From contig CAIWHK010000065.1 of assembly GCA_903912525.1 (NCBI GenBank), positions 124,001 to 188,000 on the forward strand: DNA of 64,000 nt, in the 5' to 3' direction. Numbering within the stretch: the first letter of the stretch is position 1; each line of letters opens with the position of its first letter. Both the position numbers and the translations under genes were made by a program. Source of the stretch: an uncultured bacterium. Its GTDB lineage: Bacteria > Krumholzibacteriota > Krumholzibacteriia > LZORAL124-64-63. Positions 24,362 to 33,212 of this stretch are shown here, one piece after another. Under the pieces are notes generated by a model. That model did not search any database. It was not told where the DNA came from and saw only the letters and a program-made list of their open reading frames with translations.

Positions 24362-27127
24362 TCACCCCGTATTTTGTAGTCCCTGCGAAATACCCCGCAC
24401 CGTCTCGAACAACGCCTTCTCAAGCTCAGCATCCTGTCTGTCCGTTGCCCGCCACCGCGCCAGCAAATCCACCTGCAGCAGGCTGATCGGGTCCACGTAC
24501 GGGTTGCGCAGGCTGATACTGCGCTGCAGCGCGGGCTCGCGGTCCAGCAGCTCATCTTCGTCGCGCAGCCTGAGCACCCACTCGCGCGTCTCTTCCAGCC
24601 GCGCGCGGATGATCGGGAACACTTCGTCCCCGGCCGGGCCGGCCAGCGTCGCGTAGCGCGCGGCGATGTCCAGGTCGGCCTTCGCCAGCACCATCGCCAG
24701 GTCCGACAGCAGGTTCGTGAAGAACGGCCAGCGGGCGGCCATCTCGCGCAACGTCTGCTCGTCGTGGGCGGCGGCGGCCTCGGTGAGGCCGCGACCCACG
24801 CCGAACCAGGCGGGCAGCAGGTGACGGTTCTGCGTCCAGGCGAAGACCCAGGGGATGGCGCGCAGGTTCTCGACGCCGCGGCCGCCGCGCCGCGAGGCCG
24901 GGCGCGAGCCGATCTCCAGCCGTTCGATGACATCGATGGGCGTCGCGGCGCGGAAGTAGTCGTCGAACAGTGGGTGGTCGTGGACCAGGCGCTGGTAGTC
25001 GGCGCGGCCCGCCTTGGCGATGACGTCCATCAACGTCGTCCAGCCGGGCTCGGGGCGCGAGCGCGGGCTGCACAGCACCGTGGTCTCGAGCACGGCGCCG
25101 GCCATCAATTCGAGTGTGCGTCCGGCGATGCCGCGCAGTCCGTACTTGGTGTGGATGATCTCGCCCTGCTCGGTCAGGCGCAGGTGTCCGCGCAGCGCGC
25201 CGCAGGGATCGGCCAGCACCGCCTCGCGCGTCTTGCCGCCGCCGCGGCCGACACTGCCGCCGCGGCCGTGGAAAAACGTCAGCGCGACGCCGGCGTCGTC
25301 GGCCCGGTTCGCCAGCTCTTCCTGCACGCGGTAAAGCGCCCAGCGCGAGGCGGCGATGCCCGAGATCTTGCTCGAGTCGCTGTAACCGAGCATGACCAGC
25401 TGGCGGTCGCCGCGCGCGGCGAGGTGGCTGCGGACGACGTCATCGCCCAGCAGGCTGTCGAGCGTCGCGGCGGCGCGGTCGAGGTCGTCGACGGTCTCGA
25501 ACAGCGGGGTCACATCCAGGTCGATGGAACCGGCGTCGTTGCGCAGCCCGGCGCAATGCGCCAGGAAGAGCACGGCCAGCACGTCGTCGGCGCCCTGCGC
25601 CATCGAGATGATGTAGGGGCCCAGCGCGCGGGGGCCGTGGCGACGGCGCACGGCGGCGACCGTGCGCATCACTTCCAAAGTACGCGTGGTCTCGTCGTCG
25701 ACGGGCAGCGTCCGCGGCGCCGGTGTCACCAGCGCGGCGCGCAGCCGGGCGGCGCGCTCGGCGGGTGGGCGGGCGGCAAAGTCGTCGTCGCCCAGCACGC
25801 GGCCGGCCACACGGCGGTGCACCTCGGAGTCCTGCCTCAGGTCGAGCGTGGCCAGGTGGAAGCCGAAGGTGAGCACGCGGCGCACGAGGGCCTGGACCAG
25901 GGCCAGGCCGCCGCTGCCGCCGCCGGGGGCCTCGAGGCTGCCCGCGACCAGGCGCAGGTAGGCCAGCAGTTCGTCGGCGCATGTGTAGGCCCGGGGCGCA
26001 TCGACTTGCTCAGCGTCGACTTGCTCAGCGTCGACTTGCTCAGCATCGACTTGCGCGGCCTCCAGGCGGGCCTGCATCAGCAGCAGCAACAGGCGGTACG
26101 GCATATCGCCGCTTCGGCGCGGCAGGGTGGCGGCCCGGTCGGGCATGAGCGCGCGGTATTCGTCGATGCGCTGCAGGACGGCAGGGTCGACGTGCACGCG
26201 GCCCGCGCTCTGGCTCAGCTGCTCGCTCAGGTCGGCGACGTCGTTGCGGTACCGGCCGATGATCAGGCTGCGCTGGCGTTCCAAAGTGGCGGCGATCGTC
26301 GCCGGGCCGACGTTCGGGTTGCCGTCCATGTCGCCGCCCACCCACGAACCGAAGCGCACCAGCGGACAGGGCAGATCGCGACCGGCGCCGGGGCCGTAGG
26401 CGTCGTCGAAGGCCTGGGCCAGCGACTCGTAGAAGCCGGGCAGGATGCGGTAGACCACCTCGACGAGGTGGAACAGCACGTACTCGGCCTCGTCCGCGAC
26501 GGTGGGGCGCGCCGCCGGCTGCTCGTCGGTCTGCCAGGCCAGCTCGATCTGGCGGCGCAGTTCGGCGCGCTCGCGACCGGCCTCGCGCGGCGTGGGATCG
26601 GTGCGGTCCAGGCGCAGCGACAGCGTGCGGGCCATGCGCTGGCTCTTGGCCAGCATCGTGCGGCGCACGGCGCGCGTCGGATGGGCCGTGAAGACAGGCA
26701 TCACTTCCATGGTCCGCAGCGCGGCGCGCACCTGTTCGGCGTCCAGGCCCTTGGCGGCCAGGTCGCTCAGCACGGCGGCCAGGCTGCCCGGCTGGGGCGG
26801 CCGGCCGGGGCGCGACTGCTCGCGGCGGCGGCGGATGCGGTGCACCTGCTCGGCCAGGTTGACCAGCGAGAAGAAGGACGAGAAGGCGCGCGTGAGCTCG
26901 CGCGCGTCGGCCGGGGACAGGCCGTCCAGCTGTTGGACCAGGTCGGCCTCCGCGGCGCCACCGCCACCGCCGGCCCGGCGCTCGCGGGCGGCGTGGCGCG
27001 CGTGCTCAACGCGCGCGAACAGCTGTGGGCCGCCCTGATCGGTCAGGACCTGGCCCAGGAGGTCGCCCAGCAGGTGGACATCGTCCCTGAGGGCCTGGTC
27101 CTGGGGCGTGGGTGCGTCCGGGGTCAT
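24362..27127 (-). CDS. ppc: Phosphoenolpyruvate carboxylase
   Basis: A 921-residue enzyme that carboxylates PEP with bicarbonate to oxaloacetate, refilling the TCA cycle. The start is ATG 27127 on the minus strand with GGAAGAGG upstream; the frame runs open further upstream but without family sequence. Catalytic motifs are intact: VFTAHPTRAVRR (His149), GGDMDGNPNVG, MLGYSDSSK, FHGRGGSVGRGGG (the mobile loop), RAIPWVFAWTQNR, and the conserved C-terminus QNTG. A 15-bp tandem repeat (25998-26057) adds QVDAE repeats within a helix-rich region at about residues 355-375. Length is slightly above the usual 880-920. Confidence 0.95.
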   Translation of the reverse strand: MTPDAPTPQDQALRDDVHLLGDLLGQVLTDQGGPQLFARVEHARHAARERRAGGGGGAAEADLVQQLDGLSPADARELTRAFSSFFSLVNLAEQVHRIRRRREQSRPGRPPQPGSLAAVLSDLAAKGLDAEQVRAALRTMEVMPVFTAHPTRAVRRTMLAKSQRMARTLSLRLDRTDPTPREAGRERAELRRQIELAWQTDEQPAARPTVADEAEYVLFHLVEVVYRILPGFYESLAQAFDDAYGPGAGRDLPCPLVRFGSWVGGDMDGNPNVGPATIAATLERQRSLIIGRYRNDVADLSEQLSQSAGRVHVDPAVLQRIDEYRALMPDRAATLPRRSGDMPYRLLLLLMQARLEAAQVDAEQVDAEQVDAEQVDAPRAYTCADELLAYLRLVAGSLEAPGGGSGGLALVQALVRRVLTFGFHLATLDLRQDSEVHRRVAGRVLGDDDFAARPPAERAARLRAALVTPAPRTLPVDDETTRTLEVMRTVAAVRRRHGPRALGPYIISMAQGADDVLAVLFLAHCAGLRNDAGSIDLDVTPLFETVDDLDRAAATLDSLLGDDVVRSHLAARGDRQLVMLGYSDSSKISGIAASRWALYRVQEELANRADDAGVALTFFHGRGGSVGRGGGKTREAVLADPCGALRGHLRLTEQGEIIHTKYGLRGIAGRTLELMAGAVLETTVLCSPRSRPEPGWTTLMDVIAKAGRADYQRLVHDHPLFDDYFRAATPIDVIERLEIGSRPASRRGGRGVENLRAIPWVFAWTQNRHLLPAWFGVGRGLTEAAAAHDEQTLREMAARWPFFTNLLSDLAMVLAKADLDIAARYATLAGPAGDEVFPIIRARLEETREWVLRLRDEDELLDREPALQRSISLRNPYVDPISLLQVDLLARWRATDRQDAELEKALFETVRGISQGLQNTG
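25998..26057. repeat. 15-bp in-frame tandem repeat, four copies, inside ppc
   Basis: Four units of GC[AG]TCGACTTGCTCA (last unit ends GCGCG) at 25998, 26013, 26028 and 26043. On the coding strand they encode repeats of Q-V-D-A-E. The unit length keeps the frame, so copy number changes would be tolerated. Confidence 0.9.
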
Positions 27128-27336
27128 CGCCTCTTCCTTCGTCCTGGTCGACACGCCCTGGTGGGCCCGTTTTGGCCGTACGGAGCACAGCGGCACGATA
27201 TCACACGCCGCTCCGGGCGCTACCACGCGCCCCTGCGTGCGGGATGCCGGTTCTTGGGTATCATAATCAAGACGGGCATGATCTGAAATTGAATTCACGC
27301 CTCCGACGGCAATTCCTGAACACCGGAGAACGCGCC

Positions 27337-30234
27337 ATGGCCGACGATCGCACCCTGCCGCCCGATCCCGCCGACGACCGCACCCTGCCGCTGGATGCCG
27401 ACGCCCTCGAGGGGCTGGGCGAGCAACTCGGCTCGGTCATCGGCCCCTACCGCCTGGTGCGCCGCCTGGGCGAGGGCGGCATGGGCGAAGTGTTCGAGGC
27501 CGAGCAGTCCGAGCCGATCCGCCGGCGCGTCGCCCTGAAGGTCATCAAGCAGGGCATGGACACGCGCGCAGTCGTGGCGCGCTTCGACGCCGAGCGCCAG
27601 GCGCTGGCCATGATGGACCACCCGTGCATCGCGAAGGTCTTCGACGCGGGGGCCACCGATCGCGGCCGCCCCTACTTCGTGATGGAGTACGTCGAGGGCG
27701 AGCCCATCACCGACTATTGCAACCGCAAGCGCCTGGGCACGCGCGAGCGGCTGGAGCTGTTCGTGCGCGTGTGCGCCGGCGTGCAGCACGCGCACCAGAA
27801 GGCGATCATCCACCGCGACCTCAAGCCCACGAACATCCTCGTCGGCGACGTCGATGGCCAGGCGACGCCCAAGATCATCGACTTCGGCGTGGCCAAGGCC
27901 ACGACGCAGCGCCTGACCGAGATGACGATGTTCACGCAGATGGGGCAGATGATCGGCACGCCGGAGTACATGAGCCCCGAGCAGGCGGCGCTGACCGAGG
28001 ACGACATCGACACGCGGACCGACGTCTACGCGCTGGGCGTGGTGCTGTACGAGATGCTGGCCGGGACGCTGCCGTTCGACTCGCGGGAGTTGCGCCGGGC
28101 CGGCTACGACGAGATCCGCCGCATCATCCGCGAGCAGGACCCGCCGCGGCCGAGCACGCGCTTCGGCGCCCTCGGCGAACGCGCGACGACGGTGGCCTCG
28201 GCGCACGGCAGCGCGCCCAAGCGCCTGCAGGGCGAGCTGCGCGGCGACCTCGACTGGATCACGATGAAGGCGCTGGAGAAGGACCGCGACCGGCGCTACG
28301 AAACGGCGAACGGGCTGGCGGCCGACGTGCGGCGCCACCTGCGCAGCGAACCGGTCGTGGCCGGGCCGCCGAGCGCCACGTACCGCCTGGGCAAGCTGGT
28401 GCGCCGCAACCGCGGGGCGTTCGCGGCGGGCTCCATGCTGGTGCTGCTGCTGGCGGTGCTGGCCGTGACGATGACGGTGCAGGCCGGGCGCCTGGCGCGC
28501 GAGCGCGACCGCACCGCCGTGCAGGCGGCCAAGGCGGAGAAGACCACCGAGTTCCTGCAGTCGATGCTCGGCGGCATCAGCCCCGCCACGGCGCTCGGCC
28601 GCGACACGAAGCTGCTCGAGGAGATCCTGTCCAACACCGCCCGGCGCACGCAGGCCGAGCTGGCCGACCAGCCCGAGGTCGAGGCGGCGATCCGCGGCAC
28701 GCTTGGCCAGACGTATGCGGCCCTCGGCAAGTTCCCTGAGGGCATCCGGAACCTGCAGCGGGCCGACTCGCTGCAGACCGCGCTGCTGGGGCCCGCGTCG
28801 GCGACCACGCTGACGACGCGCCGCCAGCTCGGCGTCACGCTGCTGCGCGCCGGGCAGCAGGCGGAAGCCGAGGCCCAGCTTCGCGCGGTCATCGACGCCG
28901 CGCGGCGCGACCTCGGCCCGGACGACCCGGTGGCGCTGGTGGCGATGACCGACCTGGCCGACGTGCTCATCCGCATCGGCAAGCACAAGGAGTCGACCGA
29001 GCTGTGCGAGGCAGCCCTGGCCGGGTATGCGCGTGTCCCGCACCCGGTGCTCGACGACGTCCTGAAGGCGAAGTACATCAAGTCGCGCTCGCTGGCCAAC
29101 CAGGAGCGCCTGCCCGAGGCCGTGACCCTGCTGAAGGAGGTCCTGGCGGCGCACAAGGAGGCGCACGGCGGCGACCATCCCCTGACCCTGGGCGCCCAGG
29201 GCCTGCTGTCCTGGTTCCTCGTCAACACGGGGGACGGCGAGGCGGCCATCCGCGGCTTCCAGGAAGTGCTTGCGGCATGCCAGCGCATCTATGGCCCCGT
29301 GCACCCCGAGACCGTCAGGGCCCAGGCGAACCTGGCCGAGGGCTACACCCGCCTGGGCCGGTTGACCGAGGCCGAGGCGATGCAGCGAATCGTGGTGGAG
29401 GCCAATACCGCGATCTTCGGGCCGGAGAACCCGTCGACCCTCATCACGATGCAGAACCTGGGCACCACCCTGACGTCGCTGAAGCGCTACCCGGAAGCCG
29501 AGGCGCTCCTGGACCGCACCCTTGAGATCGACCGTCGCGTGTCGGGCCCCGCGCACCAGAACACCATCAACACGATGTATGCGCTGGCGCAGCTCTACGA
29601 CGCCGGGCGGCGCTATCGCGAGGCCGCCGACATGCTGGGCCAGATCGCCGAGTCCCATCGCGCCGTCAACGGCGATGCCAACCCGACCGTCGTCATCTAC
29701 TACTACAACTGGGCCGCCAAGCTCCAGGACCTGGGCGACGACCGGGCCGCCGAGCCCGTCTACCGCAAGGCGCTCGCATCGCACGAGAAGTGCGGCGGTG
29801 GGGACAAGCCGTACGTGGCCGCGATCCTGAACGGCCTGGGCAAGGCCGTCGGCTCGCGCGGGCAGGCGGCCGCGGCCGATTCCCTCATGACGGCAGGGCT
29901 TGACATGCGGCGCCGCCTGTTCGGTGATATGCATGTCGAGACGGCTTATTCGCTGGCGATGATGGGCGACGTGCTCCACCTTCGGGGTGACCACGCCGGC
30001 GCGGTCGTCCGGCTGCGGGAGTGCGTGGCCATCCGCGACAGCCTGCTGGCGCCGGACGACTGGCAGCGCTGGGGCGCCCGCTCGGACCTGGGGCGCTGCC
30101 TGCTCGACGGCGGAAAGAACAGCGAAGCGGTCCCGTACCTCGAGTCGGCGGTCAAGGGACTCGAAGCCAACGAATTCACGGCCGATCTGGCCGCCGAGGC
30201 CCGCAGGATGCTGGCCCGGGCCCGTCGCGGGTAG
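27337..30234 (+). CDS. Membrane Ser/Thr protein kinase with C-terminal TPR domain
   Basis: A 965-residue Hanks-type kinase. ATG 27337 has GGAGAA upstream; the frame extends further without homology. The kinase domain spans about residues 38-330: Gly-rich loop GEGGMGEV (45-52), Lys68 in ALKVIK, HRDLKPTN with Asp161, DFG at 182-184, GTPEYMSPEQ in the activation segment. All catalytic residues are present. A membrane helix follows at about 370-390 (GSMLVLLLAVLAVTM), and the remaining 560 residues are Ala-rich tetratricopeptide repeats, extracytoplasmic by this topology. The N-terminus repeats DDRTLP twice, possible autophosphorylation sites. Such kinases regulate envelope or stress functions by phosphorylation; targets are unknown. 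Divergent from ppc. Confidence 0.93.
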   Translation: MADDRTLPPDPADDRTLPLDADALEGLGEQLGSVIGPYRLVRRLGEGGMGEVFEAEQSEPIRRRVALKVIKQGMDTRAVVARFDAERQALAMMDHPCIAKVFDAGATDRGRPYFVMEYVEGEPITDYCNRKRLGTRERLELFVRVCAGVQHAHQKAIIHRDLKPTNILVGDVDGQATPKIIDFGVAKATTQRLTEMTMFTQMGQMIGTPEYMSPEQAALTEDDIDTRTDVYALGVVLYEMLAGTLPFDSRELRRAGYDEIRRIIREQDPPRPSTRFGALGERATTVASAHGSAPKRLQGELRGDLDWITMKALEKDRDRRYETANGLAADVRRHLRSEPVVAGPPSATYRLGKLVRRNRGAFAAGSMLVLLLAVLAVTMTVQAGRLARERDRTAVQAAKAEKTTEFLQSMLGGISPATALGRDTKLLEEILSNTARRTQAELADQPEVEAAIRGTLGQTYAALGKFPEGIRNLQRADSLQTALLGPASATTLTTRRQLGVTLLRAGQQAEAEAQLRAVIDAARRDLGPDDPVALVAMTDLADVLIRIGKHKESTELCEAALAGYARVPHPVLDDVLKAKYIKSRSLANQERLPEAVTLLKEVLAAHKEAHGGDHPLTLGAQGLLSWFLVNTGDGEAAIRGFQEVLAACQRIYGPVHPETVRAQANLAEGYTRLGRLTEAEAMQRIVVEANTAIFGPENPSTLITMQNLGTTLTSLKRYPEAEALLDRTLEIDRRVSGPAHQNTINTMYALAQLYDAGRRYREAADMLGQIAESHRAVNGDANPTVVIYYYNWAAKLQDLGDDRAAEPVYRKALASHEKCGGGDKPYVAAILNGLGKAVGSRGQAAAADSLMTAGLDMRRRLFGDMHVETAYSLAMMGDVLHLRGDHAGAVVRLRECVAIRDSLLAPDDWQRWGARSDLGRCLLDGGKNSEAVPYLESAVKGLEANEFTADLAAEARRMLARARRG

Positions 30235-30269
30235 CGGCGGCGGACTCATTTCCCGGGAAGGGCGACACC

Positions 30270-30452
30270 ATGGCCAGGAACAACTTCACCTTCGAGAAGC
30301 GGCGGCGCGAGCTCGAGAAGAAGGCGAAAAAGGAAGCCCGCAAGGTGGCGAAAGAGGAGAACAAAACTCGTACGGAGGCCGGCGTCGAGGGCGCCGCCGA
30401 CGATGCGGCGCCTGACACGGCGGACGCCCCGGTGGCCCCCGAGCAGCCCTGA
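30270..30452 (+). CDS. Small lysine-rich conserved protein
   Basis: A 60-residue cytoplasmic protein. ATG 30270 is preceded by GGGAAGGG. The N-terminal half, NNFTFEKRRRELEKKAKKEA, is a strongly charged helix of a kind found in small, widely distributed bacterial proteins of unknown function; the C-terminal half is acidic and Ala/Pro-rich. It begins 35 bases after the kinase gene. The charge separation suggests nucleic-acid or ribosome contact, but no function is known. Confidence 0.65.
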   Translation: MARNNFTFEKRRRELEKKAKKEARKVAKEENKTRTEAGVEGAADDAAPDTADAPVAPEQP

Positions 30453-30573
30453 ACCCCGCCGCGACCTTTGTCTCGCCCCGCCCGGGGCGGTCGTCTACCA
30501 TGTCCTGGTGAATAATCCCGCCCGGCGGGGGGTATCCCCCGCTGGAAACACCACCCGTCACCGCGGAGGAAAC

Positions 30574-31170
30574 ATGAAGAAGTTCATCCCGCTCGTGGTC
30601 ATCATCGCCGTCGTCGGCCTGATCGCCATGTCCCTGATCGGCCCCTACAACAAGGTCGTCGGCATGCAGGAAGCCGTCGACGGCCAGTGGGGCAACGTCG
30701 AGAACGTCTACCAGCGCCGGGCCGACCTGATCCCGAACCTGGTCGAGACCGTCAAGGGCTACGCCGCGCACGAGCGCGAGACGCTCGAGGGTGTCGTCAA
30801 CGCGCGCGCCAAGGCGACGCAGGTGACGGCCGAGCTGACGCCCGAGGCGATGAAGGATCCGCAGGCGCTGGCGAAGTTCCAGGCCGCGCAGGGCGAGCTC
30901 AGCTCGGCGCTCGGCCGCCTGATGGTCGTCGTCGAGAAGTACCCCGACCTGAAGGCCAACCAGAACTTCCTGGACCTGCAGGCGCAGCTCGAGGGCACCG
31001 AGAACCGCATCGCGGTCGAACGTCGCCGCTTCAACGAGCTGGGGCAGAGCTACAACACGGCCATCCGTCGCTTCCCGATGTCGCTGATGGCCAATACGTT
31101 CGGCTTTGCGAAGAAGGCTTATTTCGAGGCGGCCGCGGGCTCCGAGGTCGCGCCGCAGGTGAAGTTCTAG
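30574..31170 (+). CDS. lemA: LemA family protein
   Basis: A 198-residue membrane-anchored helical protein. ATG 30574 has GCGGAGG upstream. One N-terminal membrane helix (about residues 3-22) precedes the LemA signature: YNKVVGMQEAVDGQWGNVEN, YQRRADLIPNLVETVKGYA and, near the end, RRRFNELGQSYNTAIRRFP. The body is a coiled antiparallel helical bundle exposed to the periplasm. LemA is commonly paired with TPM-domain proteins, as here, and the function of the set is not established. The gene overlaps the next one by one base (TAG/GTG). Confidence 0.93.
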   Translation: MKKFIPLVVIIAVVGLIAMSLIGPYNKVVGMQEAVDGQWGNVENVYQRRADLIPNLVETVKGYAAHERETLEGVVNARAKATQVTAELTPEAMKDPQALAKFQAAQGELSSALGRLMVVVEKYPDLKANQNFLDLQAQLEGTENRIAVERRRFNELGQSYNTAIRRFPMSLMANTFGFAKKAYFEAAAGSEVAPQVKF

Positions 31171-31937
31171 TGCGAACGAAGCTGTTCCTGGCGCTGGGCC
31201 TGCTGGCCGTGCTGGCGTTGCCGGCCGTGGCCCAGCGCAACGACAAGGACCTGCCGCCGGCGCCGACGCAGCACTTCGTCGACAAGATGGGGCTGGTGAC
31301 GCCGGACGAATCGCAGCAGCTGGCCGACGCGCTGTTCGGCTTCGAGCAGCGCACCGGCATCCAGTTCGTGGTGGCCGTGCTGCCCGAACACGCGGGCGTG
31401 CTCGACGACTTCACGAACCGGCTGTACGAGCACTGGAAGATCGGCAACAAGGAAACGAACAAGGGCGTGCTTTTCGTGGTCTTCCCCGACCAGCGCGAGA
31501 CGCGCATCGAGGCGGGGTACGGGCTCGAGGAGACGTTGCCTGACGTCGTGGCCGACCGGATCCTGCGCGCGATGGTGGACATCCCGCGCGACCCGGCCTC
31601 CGGACGCCTGGCCTTCGTCATCCAGTCGGTCGCGAAGGCCGTGGCGCCCGAGGATCCGCTGGGCAACGGCGGCGGCCAGGCGGCGCAGGCGAGTCATCGT
31701 CGCGCCGGCCGCAGCTTCCCGGTGGGCCTGTTTTTCCTGATGTTCCTGGTGTTCCCGATCCTGTTCGGGGGCCGGCAGCGCTCCAGCATGCTGGCGCCGC
31801 TGATCATCGGTTCGATGCTCGGCGGCAGCGGTCGCCATGGCGGCGGCGGCGGCGGCTGGGGCGGCGGCGGCGGTGGCGGCGGGTTCTCCGGCGGCGGTGG
31901 CTTCTCGGGCGGCGGCGGCGCGAGCGGAGGCTGGTAG
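31170..31937 (+). CDS. TPM-domain (YgcG-like) exported protein with glycine-rich tail
   Basis: A 255-residue protein starting at GTG 31170, which shares its G with the lemA stop codon. A signal peptide (LFLALGLLAVLALPAVAQ) is followed by a TPM domain (about residues 30-150; HFVDKMGLVTPDESQQLADAL, QFVVAVLPEH, FPDQRETRIEAGYGLEE), a membrane helix (about 187-205) and a Gly/Ser-rich tail ending GGGASGGW. TPM domains bind calcium or phosphate groups in some relatives. Second gene of the LemA operon. Confidence 0.9.
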   Translation: MRTKLFLALGLLAVLALPAVAQRNDKDLPPAPTQHFVDKMGLVTPDESQQLADALFGFEQRTGIQFVVAVLPEHAGVLDDFTNRLYEHWKIGNKETNKGVLFVVFPDQRETRIEAGYGLEETLPDVVADRILRAMVDIPRDPASGRLAFVIQSVAKAVAPEDPLGNGGGQAAQASHRRAGRSFPVGLFFLMFLVFPILFGGRQRSSMLAPLIIGSMLGGSGRHGGGGGGWGGGGGGGGFSGGGGFSGGGGASGGW

Positions 31938-31939
31938 TC

Positions 31940-32407
31940 ATGAACAAACGCAGTGACATCCCCCGCAAGTTCCTGTCCGCCGAAGAGCAGGTGCGCCTGG
32001 GCGAGGCGATCGGCGCGGCCGAGAAGCGCACCAGCGGCGAGATCCGCCTGCATCTCGAACGCGATGTGCCGAAGCGCGGCGCCGCCAAGGACGACCCGTA
32101 CCTGCGGGCGCGCGAGGTCTTCGCGAAACTGGGCATGCACCAGACGGCCGAACGCAACGGTGTGCTGGTCTACCTGGCCACGCGCTCGCGGAAGTTCGCG
32201 GTGCTGGGCGACGAACAGCTGCACCAGCGCGTCGGCGAGGCGTTCTGGAACGATATCCGCGACCTGATGGCGGGGCACTTCAAGGAAGACCGGTTCGTGG
32301 ACGGCCTGGCCGAGGGCATCGCGCTGGTCGGCGAGCGCCTGCGCGACCACTTCCCGCACCGCGGCGACGACGACGTGAACGAGTTGTCGGACGAGATTTC
32401 GTACTGA
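31940..32407 (+). CDS. TPM-domain protein, second copy
   Basis: A 155-residue protein beginning 3 bases after the preceding stop. It contains a second TPM-like domain (about residues 12-140): LSAEEQVRLGEAIGAAEKRT, SGEIRLHLERDV, RNGVLVYLATRSRKFAVLGD, and a C-terminal helix with DHFPHRGDDDVNELSDE. There is no signal peptide, unlike the previous protein, so it may act on the cytoplasmic side or rely on a partner. This lemA-TPM-TPM arrangement recurs in many Gram-negative genomes; its job is unknown. Confidence 0.88.
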   Translation: MNKRSDIPRKFLSAEEQVRLGEAIGAAEKRTSGEIRLHLERDVPKRGAAKDDPYLRAREVFAKLGMHQTAERNGVLVYLATRSRKFAVLGDEQLHQRVGEAFWNDIRDLMAGHFKEDRFVDGLAEGIALVGERLRDHFPHRGDDDVNELSDEISY

Positions 32408-32424
32408 CGGTTTGGGCAAGCGAA

Positions 32425-32469
32425 AGCGCCGGCGCAGGTCCCTTCACGGGGCGACTTGCGCCGGCGCAA
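32425..32469. terminator. Hairpin terminator built from two copies of the GCGCCGGCGC palindrome
   Basis: AGCGCCGGCGCAGGT (32425-32439) and ACTTGCGCCGGCGCAA (32454-32469) pair with each other over about 14 bp around a small loop, and each half is itself a palindrome. It lies between the convergent LemA operon and the DUF1579 gene, followed by TTATTT on the plus strand. The right half is a copy of the dispersed palindrome family described under 51749-53025. Confidence 0.6.
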
Positions 32470-32505
32470 TTATTTGGGCAGCCCTTGCCGCCGGATCGAT
32501 CCAGG

Positions 32506-33090
32506 CTACTTCGACCGCTTGTACGTGATCTCCATCGACTTCATTTCCTGCCCGCCCATCGACTGCCACATCGTGAACTTCATGGTGTCCTTGTCCAGCC
32601 ACTCGTTGGTCGACCGCGTCGGCATCTCCATCGGGCCCATCGCCATCTTGCCGTGGTAGGTCGAGACCTTGCCGTCGGCCGACAACGAGCCCGTCGAACT
32701 GAAGACGCCGGTGCCCATGTTGTCGAACCACAGGCTGAAGAATTCGTTCTTGGCGTTGTCGTAGCCGTCGATCGACATGCCTTCCATCGGCATGCCCATC
32801 ATGGAGGTGTGGAAGCGGCCCAGCAGGTAGCGGCCGCCCAGGACCATCTCGCCCTCGTAGGTGCCGTCGGTCGTCACCGGCTCGGCGCCGGGGCTGAACA
32901 TGGTGACGCGGGCGGTCCAGTTGCCGGTCATCTGCGCCAGGTGCTGGTGCGGCGCACCGGGCGCGGCCAGCTTCATCATCATCTCTTCCATGGCCTTGGC
33001 GTCCATCTGCCCTTCCTGGGCGTGGACGGCCGCGGCGCCGGCGGACAGGAACAGGGCCAGCGCGGCCACGGCGAACAGGTGCTTGCGCAT
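32506..33090 (-). CDS. DUF1579 family exported protein
   Basis: A 194-residue exported protein. The start is ATG 33090 on the minus strand, with AGAGGGGGA 5 bases upstream, which puts a signal peptide first (HLFAVAALALFLSAGAAAVHA). The mature domain begins APGAPHQHLAQMTGNWTARVTMF and contains GGRYLLGRFHTSMMG and WLDKDTMKFTMW, typical of DUF1579, a lipocalin-like beta-barrel family without known function. It is unusually rich in Met (for example EEMMMK, SMMGMPMEGM), which could reflect Cu(I) handling, but that is speculation. Confidence 0.85.
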   Translation of the reverse strand: MRKHLFAVAALALFLSAGAAAVHAQEGQMDAKAMEEMMMKLAAPGAPHQHLAQMTGNWTARVTMFSPGAEPVTTDGTYEGEMVLGGRYLLGRFHTSMMGMPMEGMSIDGYDNAKNEFFSLWFDNMGTGVFSSTGSLSADGKVSTYHGKMAMGPMEMPTRSTNEWLDKDTMKFTMWQSMGGQEMKSMEITYKRSK

Positions 33091-33212
33091 CGGAATCCCC
33101 CTCTTGGAGTCGTCGGTCGTCATCGCGCGGGGCCGCGGGGCCCCGGCGCGGGCGAGGCAGACAGGCTAGGAACGGCGCCGCGGAACGGCAAGGGCGGCTG
33201 GGCCCGGGCGGT

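Noticed and set aside
24764-27286. 840-codon plus-strand open frame opposite ppc
   Set aside because: Ala/Gly/His-rich shadow frame; ppc on the minus strand has all catalytic motifs.
27295-30249. 984-codon minus-strand open frame opposite the Ser/Thr kinase
   Set aside because: Shadow; the kinase on the plus strand has complete motifs and a good start site.
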